The notes beneath the pieces were generated by a model. That model ran no database searches, was not told the DNA's origin, and was given only the letters and a program-made list of their open reading frames with translations. Source: Sulfitobacter sp. EhC04 (GTDB taxonomy: Bacteria; Pseudomonadota; Alphaproteobacteria; Rhodobacterales; Rhodobacteraceae). From it: 64,000 nt of DNA. Shown here one piece after another: positions 1 to 8,071 of this stretch (the first letter of the stretch is position 1; the number at the start of each line of letters is the position of its first letter). The position numbers and the translations under genes are program-made. The stretch is taken from positions 1 to 64,000 of the forward strand of contig NZ_LXYI01000049.1 of assembly GCF_001650875.1 (NCBI RefSeq), read 5' to 3'.

Positions 1-54
1 ATCCGCACCGCATCAGCACGGAATTCGTCCGTTCGTTTCAGTCCTATAGTTCAT

Positions 55-86
55 CTCCTTTGCTACAATAAATGCTATCAAAGGAG
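55..86. promoter_or_regulatory. Perfect 8-bp inverted repeat beyond the fpr 3' end
   Basis: CTCCTTTG (55-62) and CAAAGGAG (79-86) are a perfect inverted repeat around a 16-base AT-rich spacer. It lies just beyond the stop of fpr (154-156). It could be a terminator stem or an operator for a gene left of the window. No gene is visible in 1-153. Confidence 0.3.
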
Positions 87-153
87 CGGCATCAAACCGC
101 GACACGTCCAATCAGAGCTTAAACCAAATGGAGATCATGAACGTCGACACGCC

Positions 154-969
154 CTAATCAATAAAGGCCTTCTCGACCACGAAATGCTTGGGATCGGAAT
201 TGGCACCCTCAAGCAACCCGTGGGCTTCGCAGATCGACATGATATCCTTGTTTAGGGCCAGATTGCCGCACACCATCACACGATCCTCGCTGTTGTCCCA
301 TGCCGGCGTGCCAAGCGCTTCGAACACCCGCCCATCGCGCAAATGATCGCTGATCCGGCCTTCGCAATCCGATGGTTCGCGCGTGGTGGTGGGGTAGTAT
401 TTCAGCTTGTCACCGACCAGCTCGCCAATCAGCGGATCGTCCGGCAATGCCTCGACCAGCGTACGGCCATACGCCAGTTCCGCGTTGGTGCGGCAGGTAT
501 GGGCAAGGATGACCTCGTCGTATTGCTCATAGGTCTCAGGATCACGCAGGAGCGAGGCGAACGGTGCCACGCCAGTGCCCGTGCATACCATCCATAACCG
601 TTTGCCCGGCAGCAACGCATCCAACACAAGCGTGCCCACTGGTTTGGGACGCAGGATTATCTCATCTCCCGGTTCGATCATTTGCAGGCGCGAGGTCAGG
701 GGGCCGTCGGGTACTTTAATGGAGTAGAACTCCAGTTCCTCATCCCAGCTGGGCGAGGCAATGGAATAGGCGCGCAACAACGGCTTGCCGTCGTCTTTGA
801 GCAAACCAATCATGACAAATTCACCCGAGCGAAAGCGCAGGGATCGGGGCCGTGAAACCCGGAACGAAAACAACGTCTCTGTCCAGTGATGCACGGAAGT
901 GACCGTCTGTGCGTCGGGCATGATCTTGGTGGCTGTCGCGGTTTGAACATTCATGTCAGCGTCCTTCAT
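154..969 (-). CDS. fpr: Ferredoxin--NADP+ reductase
   Basis: A 271-aa FAD/NADP(H) oxidoreductase expected to exchange electrons between NADPH and a ferredoxin in the cytoplasm. The N-terminal FAD-binding barrel has the RAYSIAS signature. It is followed by the nucleotide-binding domain with CTGTGVAPF and VMVCGN, and the protein ends FVVEKAFID, as in the bacterial FPR subclass. The start overlaps the stop of the upstream ferredoxin gene in an ATGA arrangement, so the two are co-translated. A second Met lies five residues in and may be the real start. The pair is a plausible electron supply for the flavoprotein island across the divergent promoter; that link is inference. Confidence 0.93.
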   Translation of the reverse strand: MKDADMNVQTATATKIMPDAQTVTSVHHWTETLFSFRVSRPRSLRFRSGEFVMIGLLKDDGKPLLRAYSIASPSWDEELEFYSIKVPDGPLTSRLQMIEPGDEIILRPKPVGTLVLDALLPGKRLWMVCTGTGVAPFASLLRDPETYEQYDEVILAHTCRTNAELAYGRTLVEALPDDPLIGELVGDKLKYYPTTTREPSDCEGRISDHLRDGRVFEALGTPAWDNSEDRVMVCGNLALNKDIMSICEAHGLLEGANSDPKHFVVEKAFID

Positions 970-1307
970 ACCGTCTCAACGGCGGGGTTTTCTGAGAAAT
1001 GACTCTCAAGTTTGCCGTCCTGACCGTCCATCTCTTCGGCGGTGGGCAGGGGGTCTTTGGCCTCTGTGATCACGGGCCAGATTTTTGCGTATTTTTCGTT
1101 GAAGGTGACCCATTCCTCCATCCCGTCCTCTGTATCGGCACGGATCGCATCAGCCGGGCATTCAGGTTCGCACACGCCACAATCGATACATTCGACCGGG
1201 TCGATCACCAGCATGTTTTCGCCCTCGTAAAAGCAGTCTACCGGACAGACGGATACGCAGTCGGTATATTTGCAAGCAATGCAGTTGTCGGTGACGACGA
1301 AGGTCAT
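966..1307 (-). CDS. fdxA: 7Fe ferredoxin
   Basis: A 113-aa FdxA-type ferredoxin carrying one [3Fe-4S] and one [4Fe-4S] cluster. Cysteines at 9, 12, 17 and 21 ([14 protein letters not shown]) and 40, 43, 46 and 50 ([12 protein letters not shown]) give the usual pattern, followed by the acidic ~60-residue tail typical of FdxA. It is a soluble one-electron carrier and the natural partner of the reductase encoded directly downstream. Transcription diverges from the DUF971 and flavoprotein genes, and a long imperfect inverted repeat sits between the two starts. Confidence 0.93.
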   Translation of the reverse strand: MTFVVTDNCIACKYTDCVSVCPVDCFYEGENMLVIDPVECIDCGVCEPECPADAIRADTEDGMEEWVTFNEKYAKIWPVITEAKDPLPTAEEMDGQDGKLESHFSENPAVETV

Positions 1308-1336
1308 GGCGTTCTCTCTTTGTTGTTTCCGCCATT

Positions 1337-1400
1337 TTGCCGCAGCGCAGAATCCCTGTCCGTAAACAAATTGCTATTGAGCGATTCTGCATTGCGGCAA
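1337..1400. promoter_or_regulatory. 18-bp inverted repeat in the fdxA / DUF971 divergent promoter
   Basis: TTGCCGCAGCGCAGAATC (1337-1354) is repeated in inverted orientation at 1383-1400 with 16 of 18 bases matching. The arms are separated by 28 bp. The outer edges are about equally far from the two start codons (about 30 bp from fdxA and 27 bp from the DUF971 gene). This symmetry suggests a regulator site controlling both operons. The regulator is unknown; the Crp/Fnr gene at 10493 is a candidate, but the sequence is not a classical FNR box. Confidence 0.5.
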
Positions 1401-1426
1401 TCTGAACCCAACAACAGGGGACTCTT

Positions 1427-1753
1427 ATGATTGACTGCCTTTCCGCCACGCCAGACTGCCGCGCCTTGATCGTTGAATGGAAGGACGGGGCCACATCGCA
1501 ATTGCCCGCCGCCATGCTGCGCCGCGAGGCCCGTGACGCTTATTCTACAAGAGCGCGAATCGATCACGGCGAGATTAAGGTCGCAGATGGATTGACCATC
1601 ACCAACCTCGTGCAGGTGGGTGCCGCGGGCGTAAACGTGCATTTTTCAGACGGTCATGACCGCGCTGTCTACCCTTTTGTCTACCTTCGCGAACTTTCCG
1701 ACCAATACGGAAACCAATTGACAACTGCCGCGCCGCAGCAACGCGCAGGCTGA
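1427..1753 (+). CDS. DUF971 (GBBH-like N-terminal domain) protein
   Basis: A 108-aa protein consisting of a single DUF971 domain, the small zinc-finger-like fold also found at the N-terminus of gamma-butyrobetaine hydroxylase. Visible hallmarks are LIVEWKDG near residue 22, LPAAMLRREARDA, and the C-terminal HDRAVYPFVYLREL. The function of stand-alone DUF971 proteins is not settled; they are often found near iron-sulfur genes. It lies only 29 bp upstream of the AprA-like flavoprotein and is read in the same direction, so it is probably the first gene of that operon. Confidence 0.75.
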   Translation: MIDCLSATPDCRALIVEWKDGATSQLPAAMLRREARDAYSTRARIDHGEIKVADGLTITNLVQVGAAGVNVHFSDGHDRAVYPFVYLRELSDQYGNQLTTAAPQQRAG

Positions 1754-1782
1754 ATACAACCTCATAGGACTGGAGCCTTTTA

Positions 1783-3525
1783 ATGGACGAAATACTGGAT
1801 GGAACGACGCAGATTGATTGCGACATCCTGATCATCGGCGGCGGCACGGCTGGCCCGATGGCGGCGATCAAGGCCAAGCGCAAGAACCCCAATGCGAATG
1901 TCGTTTTGCTCGACAAAGCCAATGTGAAACGCTCAGGCGCGATCTCCATGGGCATGGACGGTCTAAACAATTCAGTCATTCCTGGCTATGCCACGCCAGA
2001 GCAGTACACCAAGGAAATTACCATCGCCAACGACGGCATCGTCGATCAAAAGGCGGTCTATCGCTATGCCGAGGAATGCTACAGCATCATCGAAGAGCTG
2101 GATCAGTTCGGCATCCGGTTTCAAAAGGACCAGAACGGCGAATATGACGTCAAAAAGGTGCATCACATCGGCACCTATGTATTGCCGATGCCCAATGGCG
2201 ACACCGTCAAAAAGGCACTTTACCGACAGTTGCGCAAGGCGCGGATCAATGTCGTTAACCGTTATATGGCCACACGACTTCTTACCGGTGAGGGCCGGAT
2301 CGCTGGTGCAATTTGCGTAAACACGCGGACCGCCGAGTTCCTCGTGGTGCGCGCCAAGGCCGTGATCATGTCGCTGGGGGCCGCCGGGCGTCTGGGCCTG
2401 CCGTCCTCCGGTTATCTTTATGGCACATATGAGAACGCGTCGAACTCAGGCGAGGGTTATTCCATGGCCTACCACGCGGGCGCTGGCCTTGCGAACCTTG
2501 AGTGTTTCCAGATCAACCCACTGATCAAAGACTACAACGGCCCTGCATGCGCTTACGTCGCCGGTCCCATGGGGGGCTATACGTCGAACGCGCAAGGCGA
2601 ACGGTTCATTGAATGTGACTATTGGTCCGGTCAGATGATGCAAGAGTTCTATGACGAGCTGCAGGGCGGTAAGGGGCCGGTTTACCTCAAACTCAACCAC
2701 CTGGCCGAAGAAACCGTGGCTGAGATTGAGCGGGTATTACACATTGTGGAACGCCCCACACGCGGGCATTTCCACAAAGGGCGCGGCACGGATTACCGCA
2801 AGGATATGATCGAAATGCACATCTCCGAGATCGGGTTCTGCTCTGGCCACTCCGCCAGTGGCGTTTTTGTAGATGAACGCGCACGCACCACCATTGAAGG
2901 GCTTTACGCTGCGGGCGACATGGCGAATGTGCCGCACAACTACATGCTGGGTGCCTTCACCAATGGCGCATTTGCGGGTCTTGATGCGGTTGATTTCGTC
3001 AAGGATGTCGATTTTGCCGAATTTGATATGGCCGAGGTTGATGCCGAACGTACCCGCGTGTTGGCCCCGACCAAACGCGACGATGGCGTCCCGCCAAACC
3101 AGATCGAATACAAAACCCGCCGCTTCGTGAACGATTACCTCCAGCCGCCAAAAGTGACGGCCAAGATGGAGTTGGCACAGCGCCGTTTTGAAGAAGTGCG
3201 CAATGACATGGAAAATCAGATGTATGTGCGCGACAGCCACGAGTTGATGCGCTCACTTGAGGCCTCCGCAATCATGGATTGCGCAGATATGGCGGCAGCT
3301 GCCTCACTTTACCGGACGGAGAGCCGTTGGGGGCTGTATCACAATCGCGTGGAATACGAGCGTGATGATGAGAATTGGTTCTGCCACACGATCCTCACCA
3401 AAGGCGATGACGGCAAGCCGGCACATGCCAAAAAGGCAGTCGATGACTACATCGTCGAAGTCGATGATGACGAAAAGGACGCTTACAACAACCAACGAGT
3501 GACCAAAACGGTCGCGGCAGAATAA
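1783..3525 (+). CDS. AprA-like FAD-dependent oxidoreductase (fumarate reductase/APS reductase flavoprotein superfamily)
   Basis: A 580-aa flavoprotein. An FAD-binding GGGTAGPMAA motif lies near residue 18, followed by VKRSGAISMGMDGLNN, which resembles the VERSGAVAQGLSAINT region of APS reductase alpha subunits. The C-terminal FAD loop is GLYAAGDMANVPHNYMLGAF. The next gene encodes an AprB-like ferredoxin, so the pair looks like a divergent AprBA. It is shorter than typical AprA (about 620-660 aa). By eye, the region before GGKGPVYLKLNHL appears to have no arginine where AprA has a substrate-binding one, so a substrate other than APS is likely. Its physiological reaction is unknown. Confidence 0.82.
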   Translation: MDEILDGTTQIDCDILIIGGGTAGPMAAIKAKRKNPNANVVLLDKANVKRSGAISMGMDGLNNSVIPGYATPEQYTKEITIANDGIVDQKAVYRYAEECYSIIEELDQFGIRFQKDQNGEYDVKKVHHIGTYVLPMPNGDTVKKALYRQLRKARINVVNRYMATRLLTGEGRIAGAICVNTRTAEFLVVRAKAVIMSLGAAGRLGLPSSGYLYGTYENASNSGEGYSMAYHAGAGLANLECFQINPLIKDYNGPACAYVAGPMGGYTSNAQGERFIECDYWSGQMMQEFYDELQGGKGPVYLKLNHLAEETVAEIERVLHIVERPTRGHFHKGRGTDYRKDMIEMHISEIGFCSGHSASGVFVDERARTTIEGLYAAGDMANVPHNYMLGAFTNGAFAGLDAVDFVKDVDFAEFDMAEVDAERTRVLAPTKRDDGVPPNQIEYKTRRFVNDYLQPPKVTAKMELAQRRFEEVRNDMENQMYVRDSHELMRSLEASAIMDCADMAAAASLYRTESRWGLYHNRVEYERDDENWFCHTILTKGDDGKPAHAKKAVDDYIVEVDDDEKDAYNNQRVTKTVAAE

Positions 3526-3536
3526 GGAATAATATC

Positions 3537-3782
3537 ATGCCCTTAGCTCAAACCCCTACCATTGTTCCCGTTGTTGTGGATGACGCACTTTGCATCGCTG
3601 ACAAAGGCTGCACCGTCTGCGTCGACGTCTGCCCTTTGGATGTCTTGCGGATTGTCGAAGGGCCCGATGGCAGCCCCGTCACCGCGCATATGAAGTACGA
3701 CGAATGTTGGTACTGTATGCCCTGCGAGGCGGACTGCCCCACGGGCGCCGTCACCGTAAACTTGCCCTTTTTGTTGAAGTGA
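3537..3782 (+). CDS. AprB-like 2[4Fe-4S] ferredoxin
   Basis: An 81-aa ferredoxin with eight cysteines at 19, 25, 28, 32 and 57, 60, 63, 67. The first cluster motif has the long C-x5-C-x2-C-x3-CP spacing seen in AprB; the second is CWYCMPCEADCP. It ends right after the ferredoxin fold, without the C-terminal extension that wraps AprA in true APS reductases. An AAGGA site precedes the ATG, and the gene follows the flavoprotein by 11 bp. It most likely takes electrons from, or gives them to, the neighbouring FAD. Confidence 0.85.
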   Translation: MPLAQTPTIVPVVVDDALCIADKGCTVCVDVCPLDVLRIVEGPDGSPVTAHMKYDECWYCMPCEADCPTGAVTVNLPFLLK

Positions 3783-3789
3783 GACGGAT

Positions 3790-4746
3790 ATGAACGCGCT
3801 CTTTGAAGACTTTGACGAAATTGCCGAACTGGCCGCAGGGCTAGACGATGCGTCGCCTGGTTCGCGGATCATGGCAGTCATGGAACTGGCGGACAGTGCT
3901 GATCCAGCGGCGATCGTCCATTTGGCCCGCGCTATTGCGGACGAAGATTCCGGCGTTCGCAAACAGGCTGCACAGGCGCTGACCGATTTTGATGGGCCAG
4001 AGACCGCAGCGGCGCTGGTTTCGGCGCTGACCGACAGCGATCCGGCTGTGGTCGAAGCCGCAGCGATCAGCCTTACTGAGTTGAAAGATCCGGCATCAGG
4101 CGATGCAATCCTGCCGCACCTTGGTGACGCGGACACAGTTAAACTGCACGCCTGCCTTGCTGGGATTAAGGAATTGCGCCGGCCGGAAGCGATGGGTCCG
4201 GCAATAGCTGCGCTACAACATGCCGATTCAGGTGTGCGCGTTGAGGCAGTTGGGGTGATTGGCTGGCTGCAGGACGAAGGATCACTGCCCGCTTTGCGCG
4301 ATGCGGCAAGGGACAGTGACACGCAGGTGCGCCGGACGGCGTTGGCTGCGTTGGGTTTCTCGAAATCCGAACACGCTGAGGCAACGTTGGTTGAGGGATT
4401 GAAAGATCCTGAATGGCTGGTGCGCGAGGCCGCAGCGGAAACGCTGGCCAAAACCGGTGGAGCGGCCTGCGTGCCCGCCTTGCGTCCGGCTTTGGCAGAT
4501 GAATTCTGGCAGGTACGTGTCAAAGCGGTCCGGTCTTTGGGCAAGCTGAAGGCTACCGAGACCGCAATTGAGATTGCGCCAATGATGGACATTCCAGTGC
4601 CAAATTTGCGCAAGGAATGTGCGGCTGTTCTGGGGGAAATGGCCGTGCCAGAGACAGCCCCGTTCCTGGAAAAATACAAAGACGATCCTGACCCCGATGT
4701 ACGCAAAAACGTACGCTGGGCTTTGGGGAGAATGGGCATCGAATAG
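3790..4746 (+). CDS. HEAT-repeat protein
   Basis: A 318-aa protein built almost entirely of about eight HEAT/PBS-lyase type helical repeats. These contain recurring A-x-x-L-G or D-x-x-V-R elements, for example DSGVRKQAAQAL, DPAVVEAAAISL, DSGVRVEAVGVIG and DPDVRKNVRWALG. There is no signal peptide or membrane segment, so it is cytoplasmic. Such repeats act as scaffolds or as lyase-like cofactor-handling proteins. It starts 7 bp after the ferredoxin gene, so it is probably an assembly factor or third subunit of the AprAB-like enzyme (inference from position). Confidence 0.85.
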   Translation: MNALFEDFDEIAELAAGLDDASPGSRIMAVMELADSADPAAIVHLARAIADEDSGVRKQAAQALTDFDGPETAAALVSALTDSDPAVVEAAAISLTELKDPASGDAILPHLGDADTVKLHACLAGIKELRRPEAMGPAIAALQHADSGVRVEAVGVIGWLQDEGSLPALRDAARDSDTQVRRTALAALGFSKSEHAEATLVEGLKDPEWLVREAAAETLAKTGGAACVPALRPALADEFWQVRVKAVRSLGKLKATETAIEIAPMMDIPVPNLRKECAAVLGEMAVPETAPFLEKYKDDPDPDVRKNVRWALGRMGIE

Positions 4747-4778
4747 CCCCTTAGACTGATCAAATTAGCTGCATTCAT

Positions 4779-4806
4779 GCACCCTTTGGCATCTGCCACG
4801 GGGTGC
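4779..4806 (+). terminator. Possible terminator after the HEAT gene
   Basis: GCACCC (4779-4784) pairs with GGGTGC (4801-4806), followed by a short T-containing stretch, 33 bases after the HEAT stop codon. The stem is short and there is no strong T run, so it may only attenuate. The rest of 4747-5057 is AT-rich non-coding sequence and holds the promoter region of the ABC operon. Confidence 0.4.
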
Positions 4807-4989
4807 TTTCCGTGTCTGCAAAAACACAGCTAACATATTGTTTTAAAAATAAAAAAGAGTCGCCCGATTCTTAATCATTCCCTCAATTTCCCCTTTTTAT
4901 ACGTCTAAATTTCACCCGAGTTGATGCTTTTCCTGCTCATCTTTTGGGCTTCCGGAATTTTCGGTGAATTCCACGCTGAAAACGCTGCA

Positions 4990-5026
4990 TTTATCCCGCA
5001 TCGGTCCGCATACTGAGTGGGATAAA
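4990..5026. promoter_or_regulatory. TTTATCCC/GGGATAAA inverted repeat upstream of the ABC operon
   Basis: TTTATCCC (4990-4997) and GGGATAAA (5019-5026) form a perfect 8-bp inverted repeat with a 21-base loop. It ends 31 bases before the ATG of the binding-protein gene. It could be a regulator site or a leader hairpin. Nothing else recognisable lies in the gap after 4806. Confidence 0.4.
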
Positions 5027-5057
5027 TAGAAGAAACCACCCAACAACGGAAAATGAC

Positions 5058-6434
5058 ATGAAACTCAAGACAAGTTTAAGATCCGCATTGCTGGCGGCGA
5101 CGATGATCCCTCTTGGATTGGCCGCCCAGGCGGAAGAGATCACAATCGCTATCGGTCACCAGTCGATGTGTACGGACACCTATACAGCCGGCATCGTGAT
5201 CAAAGAGCTGGGTCTGTTGGAAAAGCACCTGCCCACCGATGGCAAATACGCCGATGCGGAATATGACATCAGCTGGGCGGACTACAGCTCGGGCGGCCCG
5301 ATCACCAATCAGATGCTGGCCAACAAGCTGAACTTTGGGGTGATGGGCGATTATCCCCTGATCGTGAACGGTGCCAAATTCCAGGAGACCGACAGCCTGC
5401 GTACGGTTTATGTGGCGGGCACCGGTTACAACCTCAAGGGGTCTGGTAACGCAATCGTCGTGCCGGTGGAAAGTGACATCTATTCCATTGATCAGTTGCA
5501 AGGCAAAGAGGTCTCCACACCTGTGGGGTCCGCCGCTTGGGGAATGTTGCTCAAAGCGATGCAGGACAACGACATTCCAACCTCTGAGTATGTCTTGAAG
5601 AACCAAAGCCCGGCTGTGGGCGCAGCCAACATTGCTGCAGGCAAGATCGACGCGCACTCTGATTTCTGCCCATGGTCCGAAATCATGGAATACCGCGGAA
5701 CCGGTCGCAAAATCTATGACGGGTCTGAAACCGGAGTACCGTATTTGCACGGCGTTGTCGTGCGCCAGGACTTTGCAGAAGAATATCCTGAGGTCGTTCA
5801 GGCCTTTATCAAGGCCGTGTACGAAGCCGGTGAGTGGATACGCGAAGATCCCATGCGTGCGGTGACCGAAATGGAAAGCTGGACGGGGGTCGAGAAAGAG
5901 GTGCTGTATCTCTACTTCTCCAAAGGCGGTCACCTGACGCTAGAACCGTCGATCAAAACCGAATGGATTGACGCACTAAAGTTTAACCACGGCGTTCTGG
6001 TCGCTGAAAAGGCGATCCCACCGCTCGATTTCGATGCCTGGATCACCGAAGACTACCTGAAGGCGGCGTATGCCGACATGGGCGTCGATTATGAAGTGGA
6101 CAAAGCCAAGATGGTGGACCCTGAGGTCGCCAATGAGGGCCTACCAATGGAAATCTGGCACTCCCGCGATGGGATCAGCACCTATGGGACAGCCGCTGAG
6201 TTCCTCAAAGGCATGGCTGACATCCGCGCGACCGCAGCACTGGTCAATGCCACCTATGTCTACGACGTTGAAAGCGGGCTGAAGCTCTTTGGCAAGACCG
6301 CCTTCTGGGTCAAGGCGGGCGACGACTTCGCCACCTTCCTGCGCAAGGGCGAGGCCGAGGCCTACGCCAGTGCAAACGCAGGACAGGTTGTGACGTTTGA
6401 CGACGCTATTGCGGCCTACGCCACCGACGGCTGA
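5058..6434 (+). CDS. SsuA/NMT1-type ABC substrate-binding protein with NosL-like C-terminal domain
   Basis: A 458-aa periplasmic protein with a signal peptide ending near AQA-EE (residue 25). Residues about 27-340 are an NMT1/SsuA-type binding fold (IAIGHQSMCTD, GVMGDYPLIVNG, VGSAAWGML) of the kind used for sulfonates, nitrate, bicarbonate or thiamine precursors. The last ~97 residues (from about 362) look different and resemble the second half of NosL: TYVYDVESG, then KTAFWVKAGDD, EAEAYASANAGQVVTFDDAI. The Met ligands of NosL are not evident, so copper binding is uncertain. It is longer than usual SsuA proteins (about 320 aa), which the extra domain explains. It is the first gene of the importer operon. 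Confidence 0.85.
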   Translation: MKLKTSLRSALLAATMIPLGLAAQAEEITIAIGHQSMCTDTYTAGIVIKELGLLEKHLPTDGKYADAEYDISWADYSSGGPITNQMLANKLNFGVMGDYPLIVNGAKFQETDSLRTVYVAGTGYNLKGSGNAIVVPVESDIYSIDQLQGKEVSTPVGSAAWGMLLKAMQDNDIPTSEYVLKNQSPAVGAANIAAGKIDAHSDFCPWSEIMEYRGTGRKIYDGSETGVPYLHGVVVRQDFAEEYPEVVQAFIKAVYEAGEWIREDPMRAVTEMESWTGVEKEVLYLYFSKGGHLTLEPSIKTEWIDALKFNHGVLVAEKAIPPLDFDAWITEDYLKAAYADMGVDYEVDKAKMVDPEVANEGLPMEIWHSRDGISTYGTAAEFLKGMADIRATAALVNATYVYDVESGLKLFGKTAFWVKAGDDFATFLRKGEAEAYASANAGQVVTFDDAIAAYATDG

Positions 6435-6515
6435 AACAGCCTTCACGCTGGTCCCGGACGGCAGGACCGTCCGGGATCAATTAAACGCGCGCACCTCATA
6501 CGGAAAGCAGAAGTC

Positions 6516-7406
6516 ATGCAGCCACTTGCAACAAAAACCGATCTTGCGTCGCCCTCGGATGTCGCCAAAGACACAGTCGTACCAACGGCTTCAGCGGCAC
6601 CTGCTACACCGGTGCCAAAGCTGCGCGCGATCCCGCCACAGGTTCTGCAAAACATTGGCATCGCTTTGGTCTCTCTCAGTATTGGTGTTGTGCTGTGGCA
6701 CATCGCGACCGCAATCGACCTCGACTTCTACATCAACTTTTCCAATGTGCCCGCGCCGCTGAAGGTCTTTACTGACTTCATTGCCCATATCCAGACCGAG
6801 ATTTTCTGGACTCATATCGGCGTCTCCATGAGGCGCATTCTATTCAGTTATTCAATCGCTGTGGTTTTGGGCATTGGGATCGGTTTGATCATGGGCCGCT
6901 CGCGCATCGCACGCGCCTTTATCATGCCCTATATTGAGGTGATCCGCCCCATTCCTGCGGTAGCCTGGATCCCGTTGGCCATTTTGATGTGGCCGACCGA
7001 GGAAAGCTCGATCATCTACATCACCTTCCTTGGCGCTCTTTTCCCAATTGTTCTCAACACCCTGCACGGGGTTGAACAAACACCGGAAGTGCTGGTTCGT
7101 GCCGTGCAATCGCTGGGTGCTTCGCGGCTCGATGTGTTCCGCCACGTAGTGATCCCCGCTGCTTTGCCCTCCATCGCCGCAGGGCTGGCGATCGGCATGG
7201 GGGTCAGCTGGTTCTCCCTTCTCGCGGGGGAGATCATCTCTGGTCAATACGGTATCGGGTACTTCACATGGAACGCCTACAGCTTGATCAACTATCAGGA
7301 CATCGTCGTGGGCATGCTGGTGATCGGCGGCCTTGGCACCGCCTCAACAGCCGCCGTCAAATGCGCAACGTCACCGATGTTGAAATGGCAAAAGAGGTCA
7401 CGCTGA
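6516..7406 (+). CDS. ABC transporter permease, SsuC/TauC type
   Basis: A 296-aa inner-membrane permease with a ~50-residue polar N-terminal extension and about six membrane helices. The EAA coupling loop is present as VRAVQSLGASRLDVFRHVVIPAALPSIAAGL. It belongs to the BPD permease group of nitrate/sulfonate/taurine importers and would pair with the binding protein upstream and the ATPase at 8064. Its stop overlaps the start of the next gene (ATGA at 7404-7408). Confidence 0.9.
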   Translation: MQPLATKTDLASPSDVAKDTVVPTASAAPATPVPKLRAIPPQVLQNIGIALVSLSIGVVLWHIATAIDLDFYINFSNVPAPLKVFTDFIAHIQTEIFWTHIGVSMRRILFSYSIAVVLGIGIGLIMGRSRIARAFIMPYIEVIRPIPAVAWIPLAILMWPTEESSIIYITFLGALFPIVLNTLHGVEQTPEVLVRAVQSLGASRLDVFRHVVIPAALPSIAAGLAIGMGVSWFSLLAGEIISGQYGIGYFTWNAYSLINYQDIVVGMLVIGGLGTASTAAVKCATSPMLKWQKRSR

Positions 7407-8071
7407 TGGAGGTTGTGAAAACACTTGGTCATGCCGTGCGCCTCGATTGGCGGCGCATGGTTGTCACGGGGCTGACGTTTGCGCTGCTGATGCAGGTGCT
7501 GATGATGATCGCCCTGATGGTACGGTTTCAAGGGCTGCCGAATTACGCAGTCGGATATGACTGGATTGGCAACGTCATCCACATCATCAAATCGACCCCC
7601 TCTTGGGGCGACATCATGCCCATCGTCAATCAGGAATGGCTGATCGAGATTGGCAAGATGAACTATGACTACGGCACGGGCATCTCGGAATGGAGTCTGA
7701 ACGTCGTGCCTGTCCGCATCATGGTCCTCTTTGTCCTCGGCGCTTTGGTCGCCCTTTGCCTCAGCCTGCTGCGTACAGATCAGTGCGATGTGGCCACGGG
7801 CACTACGCTGCGCGCCACGACTGGCTTGGGCACGGTGCTGATCGCCATGACCAACGCCACGATGAGCTGGGTTGTCTGCTGTGCAGCACCCTCTTGGGTC
7901 GTAGGGCTGGCGATGCTTGGTCTTGGCGTGTCCACCTCGCTGGCGCTGGAATCCATGGGCCCTGCGCTGAACCTCGCTGGGTTCGGATTACTGCTGTGCA
8001 CGGCGCATTATCTGGCGTGGCGCAAGACGCGCAACCCGCAACACCTCTCTGGGAGCCTGAAACATGCTTGA
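7406..8071 (+). CDS. Unrecognised integral membrane protein in the ABC operon
   Basis: The start is placed at 7406 because a GAGG site lies just upstream and the ATG overlaps the permease stop; a longer in-frame reading from 7268 only shadows the permease gene. The 221-aa product has about five hydrophobic segments (residues near 19-40, 98-120, 130-150, 155-175 and 180-200). An adjacent Cys pair occurs in SWVVCCAAPSWVV, and there is a long polar loop between helices 1 and 2. No EAA loop is seen, so it is not a second permease of the usual kind. I do not recognise the family. Tight coupling implies a role with the transporter. Confidence 0.7.
   Translation: MEVVKTLGHAVRLDWRRMVVTGLTFALLMQVLMMIALMVRFQGLPNYAVGYDWIGNVIHIIKSTPSWGDIMPIVNQEWLIEIGKMNYDYGTGISEWSLNVVPVRIMVLFVLGALVALCLSLLRTDQCDVATGTTLRATTGLGTVLIAMTNATMSWVVCCAAPSWVVGLAMLGLGVSTSLALESMGPALNLAGFGLLLCTAHYLAWRKTRNPQHLSGSLKHA

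Noticed and set aside
1466-1480. TTGATCGTTGAA-like FNR half-palindrome
   Set aside because: It lies inside the DUF971 coding sequence and matches the FNR consensus only in part.
3543-4799. 418-aa Ser/Ala-rich antisense frame over the HEAT gene
   Set aside because: Composition is that of a shadow frame; the plus strand encodes well-formed HEAT repeats.
7268-7405. Upstream extension of the membrane protein in the ABC operon
   Set aside because: It overlaps the permease in another frame and is Arg/His-rich; the ATG at 7406 has a proper ribosome site.
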